The translations under genes were made by a program, and so were the position numbers. Below the pieces are notes generated by a model. It had not been told where the DNA came from. It worked only from the letters and a program-made list of their open reading frames with translations, and searched no databases. Positions 34,982-43,305 of a stretch of 64,000 nucleotides of DNA are shown here, one piece after another. Source of the stretch: Azoarcus sp. TTM-91 (GTDB lineage: Bacteria; Pseudomonadota; Gammaproteobacteria; Burkholderiales; Rhodocyclaceae). Each line of letters begins with the position of its first letter. The first letter of the stretch is position 1. Location of the stretch: the NCBI RefSeq assembly GCF_012911025.1, contig NZ_WUEI01000002.1, forward strand, positions 81,683-145,682, read 5' to 3'.

Positions 34982-36117
34982 GCATGCCCCCTCTTGCGCA
35001 TGGCCGTCGGCCGGAAGGGCAGCACCTGCCCATGGGAATGTGCCGCCGCCGACCATCCGAGCCGGGCGGGGCCCGGCCTTGCGCGGAAACGCAAGCCCGC
35101 AGGCGCGGTCCGCAGGCAGAAGCCGTGATTGATCCACACCAGGATGCCGAGCAGCAGCGCGGCACCGGCGTTGTGCGCCACCGCCAGCCCCAGCGGCAGG
35201 CTAAACAGCACATTGGCGATGCCGATGGCGACCTGCAGCAGCACGCCAGCGATCAGCACCCGCCCCATGAGGGCCGCCGCTGGCTGCCGGCTCAAGCGCC
35301 AGCCCGCAGCGACCAGGAAGCCGCCCACCAGCACCGCGCCGATGCGATGCATCCAGTGGATCGCCGTCAGCGCGGCAAAGGACAGCGGCTCGCCGTCGGC
35401 CGTCATGCCCAGTTCGCGCACCACATGGAAGGCGTTGCGGTAATCGGTTTCCGGCCACAGGCTGCCGTGGCAGGTGGGGAAATCCGGGCAGGCCAGCGCA
35501 GCGTAATTGGTGCTGGTCCAGCCGCCCAGGGCGATCTGCGCGACCAGCAGCAGCAAGCCCAGCCGCAGCGCCGCCACCGTTGCTGGCGCGGCAGCCACTC
35601 GCCGGACACCCGAAGCCCGCAGCGCGATCCAGGCCAGCAAGCCGAGCACCGCCATACCGCCCAGCAGGTGGGCGGTAACGATGGCCGGCTTCAGCAGCAG
35701 GGTCACCGTCCATTTGCCGAGCAAGCCCTGCAGCACCACCACCGCAAGCAGCAGCAATGCGGCTACCGGGGCGCTGCGCGCCGCCCCCTCGCGCTCGCCG
35801 CGCAGACGCCAGGCCAGCACGGCGATGGCGATCAGCAGCAGGCCCAGGCCGCCGGCCAGATAGCGGTGGATCATCTCCTTCCAGGCCTTCGCCAGGCTCA
35901 CCGGGCCGTATGGATCGGCAGCATGGGCAGCGAGGATGTCGTCAGCGGCGTGATGCGGACTCAGCTGACCATAGCAGCCCGGCCAGTCCGGACAGCCGAG
36001 GCCGGCGTCGGAGAGGCGCACGTAGGCACCGACGACGACCACGATCAGCGTCAGCACCAGCGCGGCAAAGACGCAGCGGCGATAGGCCTTCATCACGCCC
36101 CCGGCCGCCGCCTTCAT
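34978..36117 (-). CDS. ctaA: Heme A synthase (COX15/CtaA)
   Basis: 379 residues with eight membrane helices. The N-terminal [21 protein letters not shown] contains the conserved cysteine pair, matched in the second half by [14 protein letters not shown]; heme-ligand histidines are in [27 protein letters not shown] and VAHNAGAAL. Oxidises heme O to heme A. The start at 36117 overlaps the upstream stop (ATGA). The Pro/Arg-rich last 40 residues are longer than usual and of low complexity. Confidence 0.95.
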   Translation of the reverse strand: MKAAAGGVMKAYRRCVFAALVLTLIVVVVGAYVRLSDAGLGCPDWPGCYGQLSPHHAADDILAAHAADPYGPVSLAKAWKEMIHRYLAGGLGLLLIAIAVLAWRLRGEREGAARSAPVAALLLLAVVVLQGLLGKWTVTLLLKPAIVTAHLLGGMAVLGLLAWIALRASGVRRVAAAPATVAALRLGLLLLVAQIALGGWTSTNYAALACPDFPTCHGSLWPETDYRNAFHVVRELGMTADGEPLSFAALTAIHWMHRIGAVLVGGFLVAAGWRLSRQPAAALMGRVLIAGVLLQVAIGIANVLFSLPLGLAVAHNAGAALLLGILVWINHGFCLRTAPAGLRFRARPGPARLGWSAAAHSHGQVLPFRPTAMRKRGHA

Positions 36118-36764
36118 TGCCCTTCTCCCCGGCCCAGGGCGGAGTACTTCAGCAAGCGCTGCAGGTCCCGCATCATGCCGCGGGTGTCCTCGGTGGCATC
36201 CACCGCGTCCGGGAAGCGCATCATCACCTGCCCCCGCGGGTCGACCAGGAAGACGCGGCCAGCGTTCGCCTCCGGCAGGCTTTGCAGCCAGGCCCCGCTG
36301 GCGCGCGCCACCCGCAAGCCGGCATGCTCCGCCAGCAGGGCCGTCCCGGGCCGGCCGTCATCGCTCACCAGCCACAGGCGCGCCACCCGCTCCATTTCCT
36401 TGCCCTGCGCCAGGCGCGTCTGACGCATGCGGTAGAGAGCATCGACGCAGGCCGAGGGGCAGGCGGCCGGAGCGGCCAGTACCAGCGTCCAGCGGCCACG
36501 CAGTTCGTCTGCGGAAAACTCCGGCTGCCCCGCCACCCCGGGCAAGGTTTCAGCCCCCAGCGGCAGGGGGCTCAGCAGCACGCCGAAATTGACCCTGCCA
36601 GCCGGTTGCCAGACATAGAAGGCGAGGTAGGAAGCCAGCACCGGCAATACGCAGACCAGCGCCAGCGCCAGCAGCGTACGCCGCCCCTGGCTGCGGCGCC
36701 GCAGCGCGGGAGCCGATGCGTCAGACAGGGTCGCACTTGCCATTGCCGGCCTTCTCGTTTCCAT
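36114..36764 (-). CDS. Membrane-anchored protein of the cytochrome oxidase operon, SCO/thioredoxin-like
   Basis: 216 residues from ATG 36764, which has GGAGGG 6 nt upstream; it overlaps the end of SURF1. One membrane helix near residues 30-52 is followed by a soluble domain whose blocks (GRWTLVLAAPAACPSACVDAL, LVSDDGRPG, VFLVDPRGQVMMRFPDAV) resemble a SCO-like thioredoxin fold, with CPSAC in the position of the SCO CxxxC. This small protein occurs between SURF1 and ctaA in betaproteobacterial cox operons and is probably an assembly factor. Whether CPSAC binds copper is not known. Confidence 0.78.
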   Translation of the reverse strand: METRRPAMASATLSDASAPALRRRSQGRRTLLALALVCVLPVLASYLAFYVWQPAGRVNFGVLLSPLPLGAETLPGVAGQPEFSADELRGRWTLVLAAPAACPSACVDALYRMRQTRLAQGKEMERVARLWLVSDDGRPGTALLAEHAGLRVARASGAWLQSLPEANAGRVFLVDPRGQVMMRFPDAVDATEDTRGMMRDLQRLLKYSALGRGEGQ

Positions 36765-37473
36765 GTCGAACCCTCCGTTCAGCGCCACGCCGGGCGCGCC
36801 ACCCGCTGATGCCGCCAAAAACCGTCGCCAGCGCGGCCAGGCCGTACCACTGCAGCGCATAGCCGCGGTGGCGATCGACGCCGGCATCCGGCCGCGGCCA
36901 GTCCCTCAGCAGGCCATCGTCCGCGGCGGAGGTCTGCCAGAGCAGCCAGGCAGCAACCGGCGTTCCCGTGCGGGCCGTGTAGCGCTCGGCGTCCACCCCT
37001 TGCCAGCGCGGCCCATCCGCCCCCTCGCCACCGAGCGCGAAGCCGGCGGGCGGGGAGTAGTGCGCGCGCCCTTCCACGTCCTGAGTGCCGACGGGCACCG
37101 GCACCTCAGGCAGCCGCGCCCGATCCAGCCCGGCGGCGATCCAGCCCCGATTCACCAGCACCTGCCCGGAGCCATCCGCCAGCTCCAACGGGGTGAAAAC
37201 CTGGTAGCCCGCGCGGCCCTCGTGGGTGCGGTTGTCGAGGAAAACGGTGCCACTGCCGCGCCAGCGTCCCACCAGCACCAGCAGCTGCCCCTCCTCCGGC
37301 CTCGCCTGCGCACCCACGGACCTGGGCGCCTGTTGTGCGAGGGCGTCCAAGCGCGCTTGCAGGGCGCTCTTCTCATCGGCGCGGCGCAGCTGCCAGTTGC
37401 CCAACTGCAGCGTGAGCAAAGCCAGTGCGAGGCAGGCCAGCGCCGGCAGCACGCGGGCGATCAGCCGGCGCAC
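36721..37473 (-). CDS. SURF1-like cytochrome oxidase assembly protein
   Basis: 250 residues from the GTG at 37473, which has a GAGAGG site 6 nt upstream; a GTG at 37497 is a weaker alternative. Two membrane helices flank a periplasmic domain: residues about 5-25 and 215-235. SURF1 hallmarks are LGNWQLRRADEK near the start, VLVNRGWIAAG near residue 110 and HRGYALQWYGLA before the second helix. It helps insert heme A into subunit I. Confidence 0.92.
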   Translation of the reverse strand: MRRLIARVLPALACLALALLTLQLGNWQLRRADEKSALQARLDALAQQAPRSVGAQARPEEGQLLVLVGRWRGSGTVFLDNRTHEGRAGYQVFTPLELADGSGQVLVNRGWIAAGLDRARLPEVPVPVGTQDVEGRAHYSPPAGFALGGEGADGPRWQGVDAERYTARTGTPVAAWLLWQTSAADDGLLRDWPRPDAGVDRHRGYALQWYGLAALATVFGGISGWRARRGAERRVRHGNEKAGNGKCDPV

Positions 37474-37617
37474 CGGACGCCTCTCCCACCACAGCACGGC
37501 ATCCAGGGAGTTCCCGCGCGCAGCAGCCTTGCGAGAGCGTTCATGCCCGCGTCCCCCACGCTGGCAGCCGGTGGGGCCTCGCCCCTAAACTGCAAACGCT
37601 CACCGGAGAGTTCAGCC

Positions 37618-37812
37618 ATGCGCATCGCCGTCATCGCCTTTCTCGTGCTCATCGTCGCCAGCCTGGCGTCCGCCCTCGGCTTCCTGCTGCGCGACCGCGG
37701 CCAAGGCACGCGCACCGCCAGGGCGCTAGCGATACGCGTAGGCCTGTCCATCACCCTGTTCCTGCTGCTGATGGCCGGCTTCGCCAGCGGTCTCATCGAC
37801 GGCAAGCTCTGA
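37618..37812 (+). CDS. Small twin-transmembrane protein (DUF2909-like)
   Basis: 64 residues, made of two hydrophobic helices (residues about 4-25 and 41-60) joined by a basic loop (RDRGQGTRTAR). GGAGAG precedes the ATG by about 7 nt. It is on the + strand, between SURF1 and ctaE on the - strand. Proteins of this type sit in the same place in related cox loci, so the gene is likely real despite its size. Function unknown; probably a cytochrome oxidase accessory. Confidence 0.8.
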   Translation: MRIAVIAFLVLIVASLASALGFLLRDRGQGTRTARALAIRVGLSITLFLLLMAGFASGLIDGKL

Positions 37813-37823
37813 GGCCGCCGGGG

Positions 37824-38690
37824 CTAGAGCCAATACACCACGACGAAGAGGATCAGCCACACCACGTCCACGAAGTGCCAATACCAGGCGGCGGCCTCGA
37901 AGCCGAAGTGGTGCTGGGCGTTGAAGTGGCCCGCAACGGCGCGGCACAGCATCACCGTGAGCATGATCGCGCCCACCGTCACATGCAGGCCGTGGAAGCC
38001 GGTGAGCATGAAGAAGGTGGAACCGTAGATGCCGGTATCCAGCCGCAGGTTGAGCTCGCCATAGGCATGCACGTACTCGTAGGCCTGGAAGCCGAGGAAG
38101 ATGGCGCCGAGCAGGATGGTGAGCAGCAGGCCCAGCTTCAATTGGCCGCGCTTGTCTTTGAGCAGGCCGTAGTGCGCCCAGGTGAGGGTGGCACCGGAGG
38201 TGAGCAGGATCAGGGTATTGATCGCCGGGATGCCCCAGGCGCCCATGGGGGTAAAGGGCTCTACCGCCGCGGTGTCCAGCGCGCGCGGCCCGGCATTCGG
38301 CCACGCGCCGTTGTAGCCCTGCCACAGCAGCGCCTCGTTCTCGCCGGAAGAGAGCGCGGGCACCGCCAGCGCCCGCACGTAGAACAGCGCGCCGAAGAAC
38401 GCGGCGAAGAACATCACCTCTGAGAAGATGAACCAGCCCATGGACCAGCGGAAGGAAGCGTCCACCCGGGTGCCGTACTTGCCGCCCTGGGACTCCCGCA
38501 CCACCTGCCCGAACCAGCCGAACAGCATGTAGATCAGGATGGCGATGCCGAGGAAGAAGATCCACGGCCCGGCCTTGACCTGGTTGACCCACAGCGCCGC
38601 GCCGGCACCGAACAGCAGCAGCGCGATAGAGCCGAAGATGGGGAACCGCGAGGGCTCCGGCACGAAGTAGCGTTCCAGCGTCTCACTCAT
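37824..38690 (-). CDS. ctaE: Cytochrome c oxidase subunit III
   Basis: 288 residues, seven membrane helices. The conserved FIFSEVMFFAAFFGALFY (acidic residue in helix III) and FHGLHVTVGAIMLTVML blocks are clear, with WHFVDVVWLILFVVVYWL at the C-terminus. ATG 38690 chosen; the frame runs on upstream through non-coding sequence. It stabilises the catalytic subunit and lies downstream of ctaD, ctaG and DUF2970 in the same transcript. Confidence 0.96.
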   Translation of the reverse strand: MSETLERYFVPEPSRFPIFGSIALLLFGAGAALWVNQVKAGPWIFFLGIAILIYMLFGWFGQVVRESQGGKYGTRVDASFRWSMGWFIFSEVMFFAAFFGALFYVRALAVPALSSGENEALLWQGYNGAWPNAGPRALDTAAVEPFTPMGAWGIPAINTLILLTSGATLTWAHYGLLKDKRGQLKLGLLLTILLGAIFLGFQAYEYVHAYGELNLRLDTGIYGSTFFMLTGFHGLHVTVGAIMLTVMLCRAVAGHFNAQHHFGFEAAAWYWHFVDVVWLILFVVVYWL

Positions 38691-38921
38691 GAGCTTCACC
38701 CTCCAGCTGCCATCTGTGCGGCCCAGCGGCACGACGGCTGTCCGCAAGCACTCTGCTGCCCCACCTGGCCTCGCCCGCTGAGCCGGACTGGCCGCAATCC
38801 GGTTCAGCGGGCGAAACCTCTGTCTTTCTTCCCTCTCCCCGGCCCCCGCGAGGGGGTGGGAGAAAAACCACTCGCGGCGTAAACCAGGCCACCCGAACAG
38901 CATTGACCTGCCCGCTCACCA
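38691..38921. repeat. 231-bp gap with an imperfect REP-like hairpin
   Basis: No gene. At 38826-38870 an imperfect palindrome, CCCTCTCCCC with AGGGGGTGGGAGA around a GC-rich loop, resembles interspersed hairpin repeats common in GC-rich betaproteobacteria. Only one copy is visible here. Confidence 0.4.
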
Positions 38922-39119
38922 CTACGCGCTCACCACTACCCTCACCACCGCAACCAGCACCAGCACGAACACCAGCCCCGCGATGAGCCCGGCGACGATC
39001 ACCGCCTTCGGATCCAGGGAGCTGGCGTCCTCCTGGTAGCCACGGCGCTTGCGCACGCCGAGGAAGGACCACAGCACCGCCCTCAAGGTCGCCAGGAAGC
39101 CCGCCCTGTCGCCCGCCAT
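38922..39119 (-). CDS. DUF2970 small membrane protein
   Basis: 65 residues with a soluble N-terminal half (TLRAVLWSFLGVRKRRGYQ) and one C-terminal membrane helix (VAGLIAGLVFVLVLVAVV). This pattern is DUF2970, a small protein found in betaproteobacterial cytochrome oxidase operons between ctaG and ctaE. It lies 10 nt after ctaG. Function not established; probably an assembly or stability factor. Confidence 0.85.
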   Translation of the reverse strand: MAGDRAGFLATLRAVLWSFLGVRKRRGYQEDASSLDPKAVIVAGLIAGLVFVLVLVAVVRVVVSA

Positions 39120-39129
39120 TCCCCGGCGC

Positions 39130-39720
39130 TCAACTTGTTCGCTGCCGGGGGCCGGCCTTGGGCGGCGGCGCCTCGGAAGTCTGGCGCCGTCCCTCGACCT
39201 CGAAGAAGGTGTAGGACAAGGTCACCGTGTGCACCTCTGCAGGCAACGCCGGATCAACAACGAACACCACCGGCATCAGCCGCCGCTCACCCGCATCCAG
39301 CGTCTGCTGCTGGAAGCAGAAGCACTCCATCTTGCGGAAGAACTGGCCGGCGAGCTGCGGCCCGTAGCTGGGCACCGCCTGGCCGGTCACCGGCTCCCCG
39401 CGCACGTTGGATACCTCGTAGGCCACTTGCACCAACTCCCCCGGATGCACCCGCATGGAACGCGTCTGCGGCTCGAAGCGCCAGGGCAGGTCGTGGGTAT
39501 TGGCGTCGAACTGGACGATCACGGTACGCGAGGCATCCACCTGGGTATTGAACACGCCGGCGTGTTCCGGCCGCAGCAGCTGGTTGATGCCGGTGACCTC
39601 GCAGATCTTTTCGTAGAAGGGCACCAGCAGGAAACCGAAGCCGAACATCGCCACCGCGGCGACGCCCAGCCGCCACAGCAATCTCCTGTTCTGCCGCTCC
39701 AGGCGGATGGCCCTGCTCAT
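39130..39720 (-). CDS. ctaG: Cytochrome oxidase copper-insertion protein CtaG/COX11
   Basis: 196 residues, one N-terminal membrane helix (about 20-38) and a periplasmic Ig-like domain. FRKMECFCFQQQTLDAGE contains the copper-binding CFC motif, and YTFFEVEG closes the domain. COX11 builds the CuB centre of subunit I. The ATG at 39720 has GGAGG 8 nt upstream; a GTG at 39735 and ATG at 39726 are less well spaced. Confidence 0.95.
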   Translation of the reverse strand: MSRAIRLERQNRRLLWRLGVAAVAMFGFGFLLVPFYEKICEVTGINQLLRPEHAGVFNTQVDASRTVIVQFDANTHDLPWRFEPQTRSMRVHPGELVQVAYEVSNVRGEPVTGQAVPSYGPQLAGQFFRKMECFCFQQQTLDAGERRLMPVVFVVDPALPAEVHTVTLSYTFFEVEGRRQTSEAPPPKAGPRQRTS

Positions 39721-39781
39721 GAGCATCTCCTCCACACAGGCCGCGGCGCCAACTCCGGCACCGCTCGCCGCCGCATCCCGT

Positions 39782-39886
39782 TCATCCGCCGAACACCTTG
39801 TATTTCAGGATCACCGCGATGAAGAAAACCAGGGCCACCGCCGCGAGCCCGAGGCCGGTACGCAGATTCTGGCGCTGGCGCTCCAT
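39782..39886 (-). CDS. Cytochrome oxidase small assembly protein, 34 residues
   Basis: Starts MERQRQNLRTGLGLAA and ends ILKYKVFGG: a basic N-terminus and one membrane helix. GAGGAGGAG is placed right before the ATG. It matches the short cytochrome oxidase assembly peptide annotated between ctaD and ctaG in betaproteobacteria. Too short for usual gene finding, so easily missed. Confidence 0.82.
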   Translation of the reverse strand: MERQRQNLRTGLGLAAVALVFFIAVILKYKVFGG

Positions 39887-39911
39887 CGCGACTCCTCCTC
39901 TCACCCTGCGC

Positions 39912-41492
39912 TCACTTCACCAGCGGCGCGTCTTCGAAGGTGTGGTACGGCGCTGGCGAAGGCACCGTCCATTCCAGGCCTTCCGCGCCGTCCCAGGGCT
40001 TGGCCGGCGCCGGCTTGCCGCCGCGCACGCACTTCACCACCGCCGCCAGGAAGATCAGCTGCGACAGGCCGAAGCCGAAGGCGCCTACGCTGGCCAGCGC
40101 GTTGAAGTCGGCGAACTGCAGGGCGTAGTCCGGTATGCGGCGGGGCATGCCGGCCAGGCCGAGGAAGTGCATCGGGAAGAAGGTGACGTTGAAGAACACC
40201 AGCGAGCACCAGAAGTGCAGCTTGCCCAACCGCTCGCTGGGCATGTGGCCGGTCCATTTCGGCAGCCAGTAGTAGGCGCCGGCGAACAGGGCGAACAGCG
40301 AGCCGGCCACCAGCACGTAATGGAAGTGGGCGACGACGTAATAGGTGTCCTGCACCTGGATGTCGATGGGAGCGATGGCGCAGATCAGCCCGGTGAAGCC
40401 ACCCATGGTGAACACGAAGATGAAGCCGGTGGCCCACAGCATGGGCGGCTCGAAGCTGAGCGAGCCGCGCCACATGGTCGCCACCCAGTTGAACACCTTC
40501 ACGCCGGTGGGCACCGCGATCAGCATGGTGGCGTACATGAAGAAGAGCTGACCGGTCGCCGGCATGCCGGTGGTGAACATGTGGTGCGCCCACACCACGA
40601 AGGAGAGGATGGCGATGGAGGCGGTGGCATACACCATGGAGGCGTAACCGAACAGCGGCTTGCGCGCGAAGGCAGGGATGATCTGGCTGACGATGCCGAA
40701 GGCCGGGAGGATCATGATGTACACCTCCGGGTGGCCGAAGAACCAGAAGATGTGCTGGTACATCACCGGGTCGCCGCCGCCGGCGGCATTGAAGAAGCTG
40801 GTGCCGAAGTGGCGGTCGGTGAGGATCATGGTGACCGCGCCGGCCAGCACCGGCATCACCGCGATCAGCAGGTAGGCGGTGATCAGCCAGGTCCAGCAGA
40901 ACAGCGGCATCTTCATCATCGTCATGCCGGGCGCGCGCATGTTGAGGATGGTGACGACGATGTTGATCGCCCCCATGATGGACGACAGCCCCATGATGTG
41001 GATGGCGAAGATGGCGAAGTCCATGCCCATGCCCATCTGCACCGACAAGGGCGCGTACAGTGTCCACCCGGCGGCGGTGGCGCCGCCCGGCACGAAGAAG
41101 GAGCCCAGCAGCAGGATGGCGGCCGGCGGCAGCAGCCAGAAGCTCCAGTTGTTCATGCGCGCGAAGGCCATGTCGCTGGCGCCTATCATCAGCGGGATCT
41201 GCCAGTTAGCGAAGCCGACGAAGGCCGGCATGATGGCCCCGAACACCATCACCAGCCCGTGCATGGTGGTGAGCTGGTTGAAGAATTCCGGCTGCACCAC
41301 CTGCAGGCCGGGCTGGAACAGCTCCGCCCTTATCGTCAGCGCCATCACGCCCCCGGACAGGAACATGACGAAGCTGAAGATCAGGTACATCGTGCCGATG
41401 TCCTTGTGGTTCGTCGTGGTCAGCCAGCGCATCAGCCCCGACGGTGTGTGGTGGTGATGGTGGTCCAGCGGATCCGGGATGACGGCGGCCAT
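39912..41492 (-). CDS. ctaD: Cytochrome c oxidase subunit I (aa3/caa3 type)
   Basis: 526 residues, twelve helices. Heme a and a3/CuB ligands are visible: H78 in TTMHGLVM, the covalent His-Tyr pair in FGHPEVY (H254, Y258) with the D-channel glutamate E256, CuB pair H303-H304 in VVWAHHMF, the K-channel AVPTGVKVFNW and heme ligands in YYVVAHFHYVL. The XGHPEV motif places it in the A1 class of heme-copper oxidases. AGGAGG precedes the ATG by 8 nt. The N-terminus carries five histidines (11-15) of unknown purpose. Confidence 0.97.
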   Translation of the reverse strand: MAAVIPDPLDHHHHHTPSGLMRWLTTTNHKDIGTMYLIFSFVMFLSGGVMALTIRAELFQPGLQVVQPEFFNQLTTMHGLVMVFGAIMPAFVGFANWQIPLMIGASDMAFARMNNWSFWLLPPAAILLLGSFFVPGGATAAGWTLYAPLSVQMGMGMDFAIFAIHIMGLSSIMGAINIVVTILNMRAPGMTMMKMPLFCWTWLITAYLLIAVMPVLAGAVTMILTDRHFGTSFFNAAGGGDPVMYQHIFWFFGHPEVYIMILPAFGIVSQIIPAFARKPLFGYASMVYATASIAILSFVVWAHHMFTTGMPATGQLFFMYATMLIAVPTGVKVFNWVATMWRGSLSFEPPMLWATGFIFVFTMGGFTGLICAIAPIDIQVQDTYYVVAHFHYVLVAGSLFALFAGAYYWLPKWTGHMPSERLGKLHFWCSLVFFNVTFFPMHFLGLAGMPRRIPDYALQFADFNALASVGAFGFGLSQLIFLAAVVKCVRGGKPAPAKPWDGAEGLEWTVPSPAPYHTFEDAPLVK

Positions 41493-41535
41493 GCGGTGCC
41501 TCCTGCCTGGGTTGCCCTTGTTTCGCCTGCGGCGC

Positions 41536-42675
41536 TCAGCTCTTGTTTCGCCCCGCCTTCACTTCCGCCGGCTGTACCGCCTCGCCGGTGTGGTTGCCCC
41601 AGCTGTTGCGGGTGTAGGTGATGACGGCGGCGACGTCGGCGTCCGACAGCGCGCCGCCGAAAGGCGCCATGGCGGTGTTCGGCCGGCCGTGGAGCACGAT
41701 GTCGATCTGCCCGGCCTTGTCGCCCAGCACCACCTGGGAGCCGTCCAGCGGCGGGAAGGTGGGCGGCAAGCCCTTGCCATTGGCCTGGTGACAGGCGGCG
41801 CAGATGGTGCCGAACACTTGCTCGCCGCGCGTCATCAGCTCCGCCATGGACCACTCGCGCGCCTCGTCGGCGGCGGCCCCGGCAGCCTTCTCCTTGTGCT
41901 CAGCCACCCAGGCGGCGTACTTCTCGGCCGACACCACATGCACCTCGATCGGCATGAAGCCGTGGTCGCGGCCACACAGCTCGGCACAGTTGCCGCGGTA
42001 CACGCCTTCCTTGTCGGCCTTGAACCAGCTATCGCGGATGAAGCCGGGGATCGCGTCCTGCTTCACGCCGAAAGCCGGCACCCACCAGGAGTGGATGACG
42101 TCGTTGGCGGTCAACAGCACCCGCACCTTCTTGCCCACCGGCACCACCACCGGGTTGTCGACTTCCAGCAGGTAGTTGTCGCCCTTCGCGGCGGCGCCCT
42201 CGATCTGGTTGCGCGGGGTGGAGAGGCTGGAGAGCAGGCGTATGCCCTCGCCCTCTCCCTGCAGGTAGTCGTAACCCCACTTCCACTGGTAGCCGGTGGC
42301 CTTGATGGTGATGTCGGCCTCGGAGGTGTCCTTCATGGCGATCACCGTCTTGGTCGCCGGCCAGGCCATGCCGAGCAGGATGAGCACCGGGATCACCGTC
42401 CAGGCAATCTCCACCGTGGTGTTCTCATGGAAGTTGGCGGCCACCGCGCCACGCGAGCGGCGGTGGTGTATCACCGCCCAGAACATCACCCCGAACACGC
42501 CGACGAAGATGACCAGGCAGATCACCAGCATCAGCGTGTGCATGTCATGGATCTGCTCAGCGATACCGGTGACCGGATTCTGCAGGTTGTAGCGTGCCGG
42601 CGCATGCTGGGCGTACGCCGCCGCAGCCGGAACGAGAAGAAGCGCTGAACCTGCAATGCGAGCGGCAAGACCCAT
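41536..42675 (-). CDS. ctaC: Cytochrome c oxidase subunit II with fused cytochrome c domain (caa3 type)
   Basis: 379 residues from ATG 42675. Signal peptide to about residue 22, two helices, then the CuA domain: H195 in VIHSWWVPAFG, C230 and C234 with H238 and M241 in CAELCGRDHGFM. A C-terminal cytochrome c domain has the heme site CAACH (C292-H296) and a distal methionine in NTAMAPFG. This fused form takes electrons directly from a c-type donor. It is the first gene of the operon running to 33479; the upstream region holds an FNR-type box. A longer frame to 42936 adds no plausible signal. Confidence 0.97.
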   Translation of the reverse strand: MGLAARIAGSALLLVPAAAAYAQHAPARYNLQNPVTGIAEQIHDMHTLMLVICLVIFVGVFGVMFWAVIHHRRSRGAVAANFHENTTVEIAWTVIPVLILLGMAWPATKTVIAMKDTSEADITIKATGYQWKWGYDYLQGEGEGIRLLSSLSTPRNQIEGAAAKGDNYLLEVDNPVVVPVGKKVRVLLTANDVIHSWWVPAFGVKQDAIPGFIRDSWFKADKEGVYRGNCAELCGRDHGFMPIEVHVVSAEKYAAWVAEHKEKAAGAAADEAREWSMAELMTRGEQVFGTICAACHQANGKGLPPTFPPLDGSQVVLGDKAGQIDIVLHGRPNTAMAPFGGALSDADVAAVITYTRNSWGNHTGEAVQPAEVKAGRNKS

Positions 42676-42922
42676 GTCCCAACCCCCATCGATGCAGTTT
42701 CGGCGGACAGGCGGAGCAATGGCGCGCAGCCATCTTGAGGCTGCGCAAAGTGCACATCCAGGATGTCGCAGCTTTGGGGCTGGAATCGGGCACCGCCATC
42801 GTCCGCCGCATCGGCCGGAACGATCCTCCATCGCGGAAAGCCTTGTTTTTCGTGGTTCCCGGCCTTTCCGCACGGTCGAGCCGATCATGCCATAGCGAAT
42901 TTCTCGGTCGCAACACGATATT

Positions 42923-42936
42923 TTGATCAAAGTCAA
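42923..42936. promoter_or_regulatory. FNR/ANR-type binding site
   Basis: TTGAT-CAAA-GTCAA matches the FNR consensus TTGAT-N4-ATCAA in 9 of 10 positions. It lies 248 bp before ctaC and 366 bp before the CoA-transferase. Placing between the two promoters suggests oxygen-dependent control of the oxidase operon; activation or repression cannot be decided. Confidence 0.6.
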
Positions 42937-43110
42937 TATGCTGCATCGCGATATTTGCTAAGCACAAGGAAGGACGGGCGGCACGGCGATGCAGTTCGGG
43001 TTTTCCCACCGGCAAGAATGTTGCAGCGCAATATTTAAGCGCCTTGATCTGCAAGACATTTACACCTAGCCGCACCGCCATTCCCATACGCTACCGAATG
43101 GAAATGGCCG

Positions 43111-43116
43111 TATAAT
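43111..43116 (+). promoter_or_regulatory. Candidate -10 element of the CoA-transferase gene
   Basis: A perfect TATAAT, but no good -35 is seen 16-18 bp upstream. If used, the message would have a leader of about 180 nt. Confidence 0.35.
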
Positions 43117-43275
43117 TCCCCGCTTCGCAGGCGGCCGGCGATCCCGACCGCCCGACATCAGCAAGAGGCCCAAGGCCCGATCCCCATTCGGCAGACACAA
43201 GGCCCGCCACCCGCGGGCACGGCATCACGACCGGGGCGTGAAGGAGGCAAAGGAGGACGCACCCGAGGTGCGCCC

Positions 43276-43305
43276 ATGGCTCCCCTACGCTTTCCATCGT
43301 CATGA
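43276..43305 (+). CDS. Possible 9-codon leader peptide MAPLRFPSS
   Basis: ATG at 43276 preceded by GAGGTG with 5-nt spacing, the best ribosome site near the downstream gene. The frame reads nine codons and its TGA overlaps the ATG of the CoA-transferase (ATGA). The downstream gene has no ribosome site of its own, so its translation may depend on reading this peptide. Chance cannot be excluded for so short a frame. Confidence 0.4.
   Translation: MAPLRFPSS

Larger units (their letters stand above)
42676..43301. other. 626-bp divergent regulatory region
   Basis: No convincing gene apart from the 9-codon leader below. It holds an FNR-like box (42923-42936), three copies of a CGATATTT/CAATATTT octamer (42916, 42949, 43029), an exact TATAAT at 43111-43116 and a long structured leader to the CoA-transferase. 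AT content is higher than in the flanking genes around 42900-43040. Confidence 0.7.

Noticed and set aside
42908..42922. TTGCGA with CATGAT as the ctaC promoter on the - strand
   Set aside because: Each element matches only 4 of 6 bases, and the FNR box would sit at an unusual distance.
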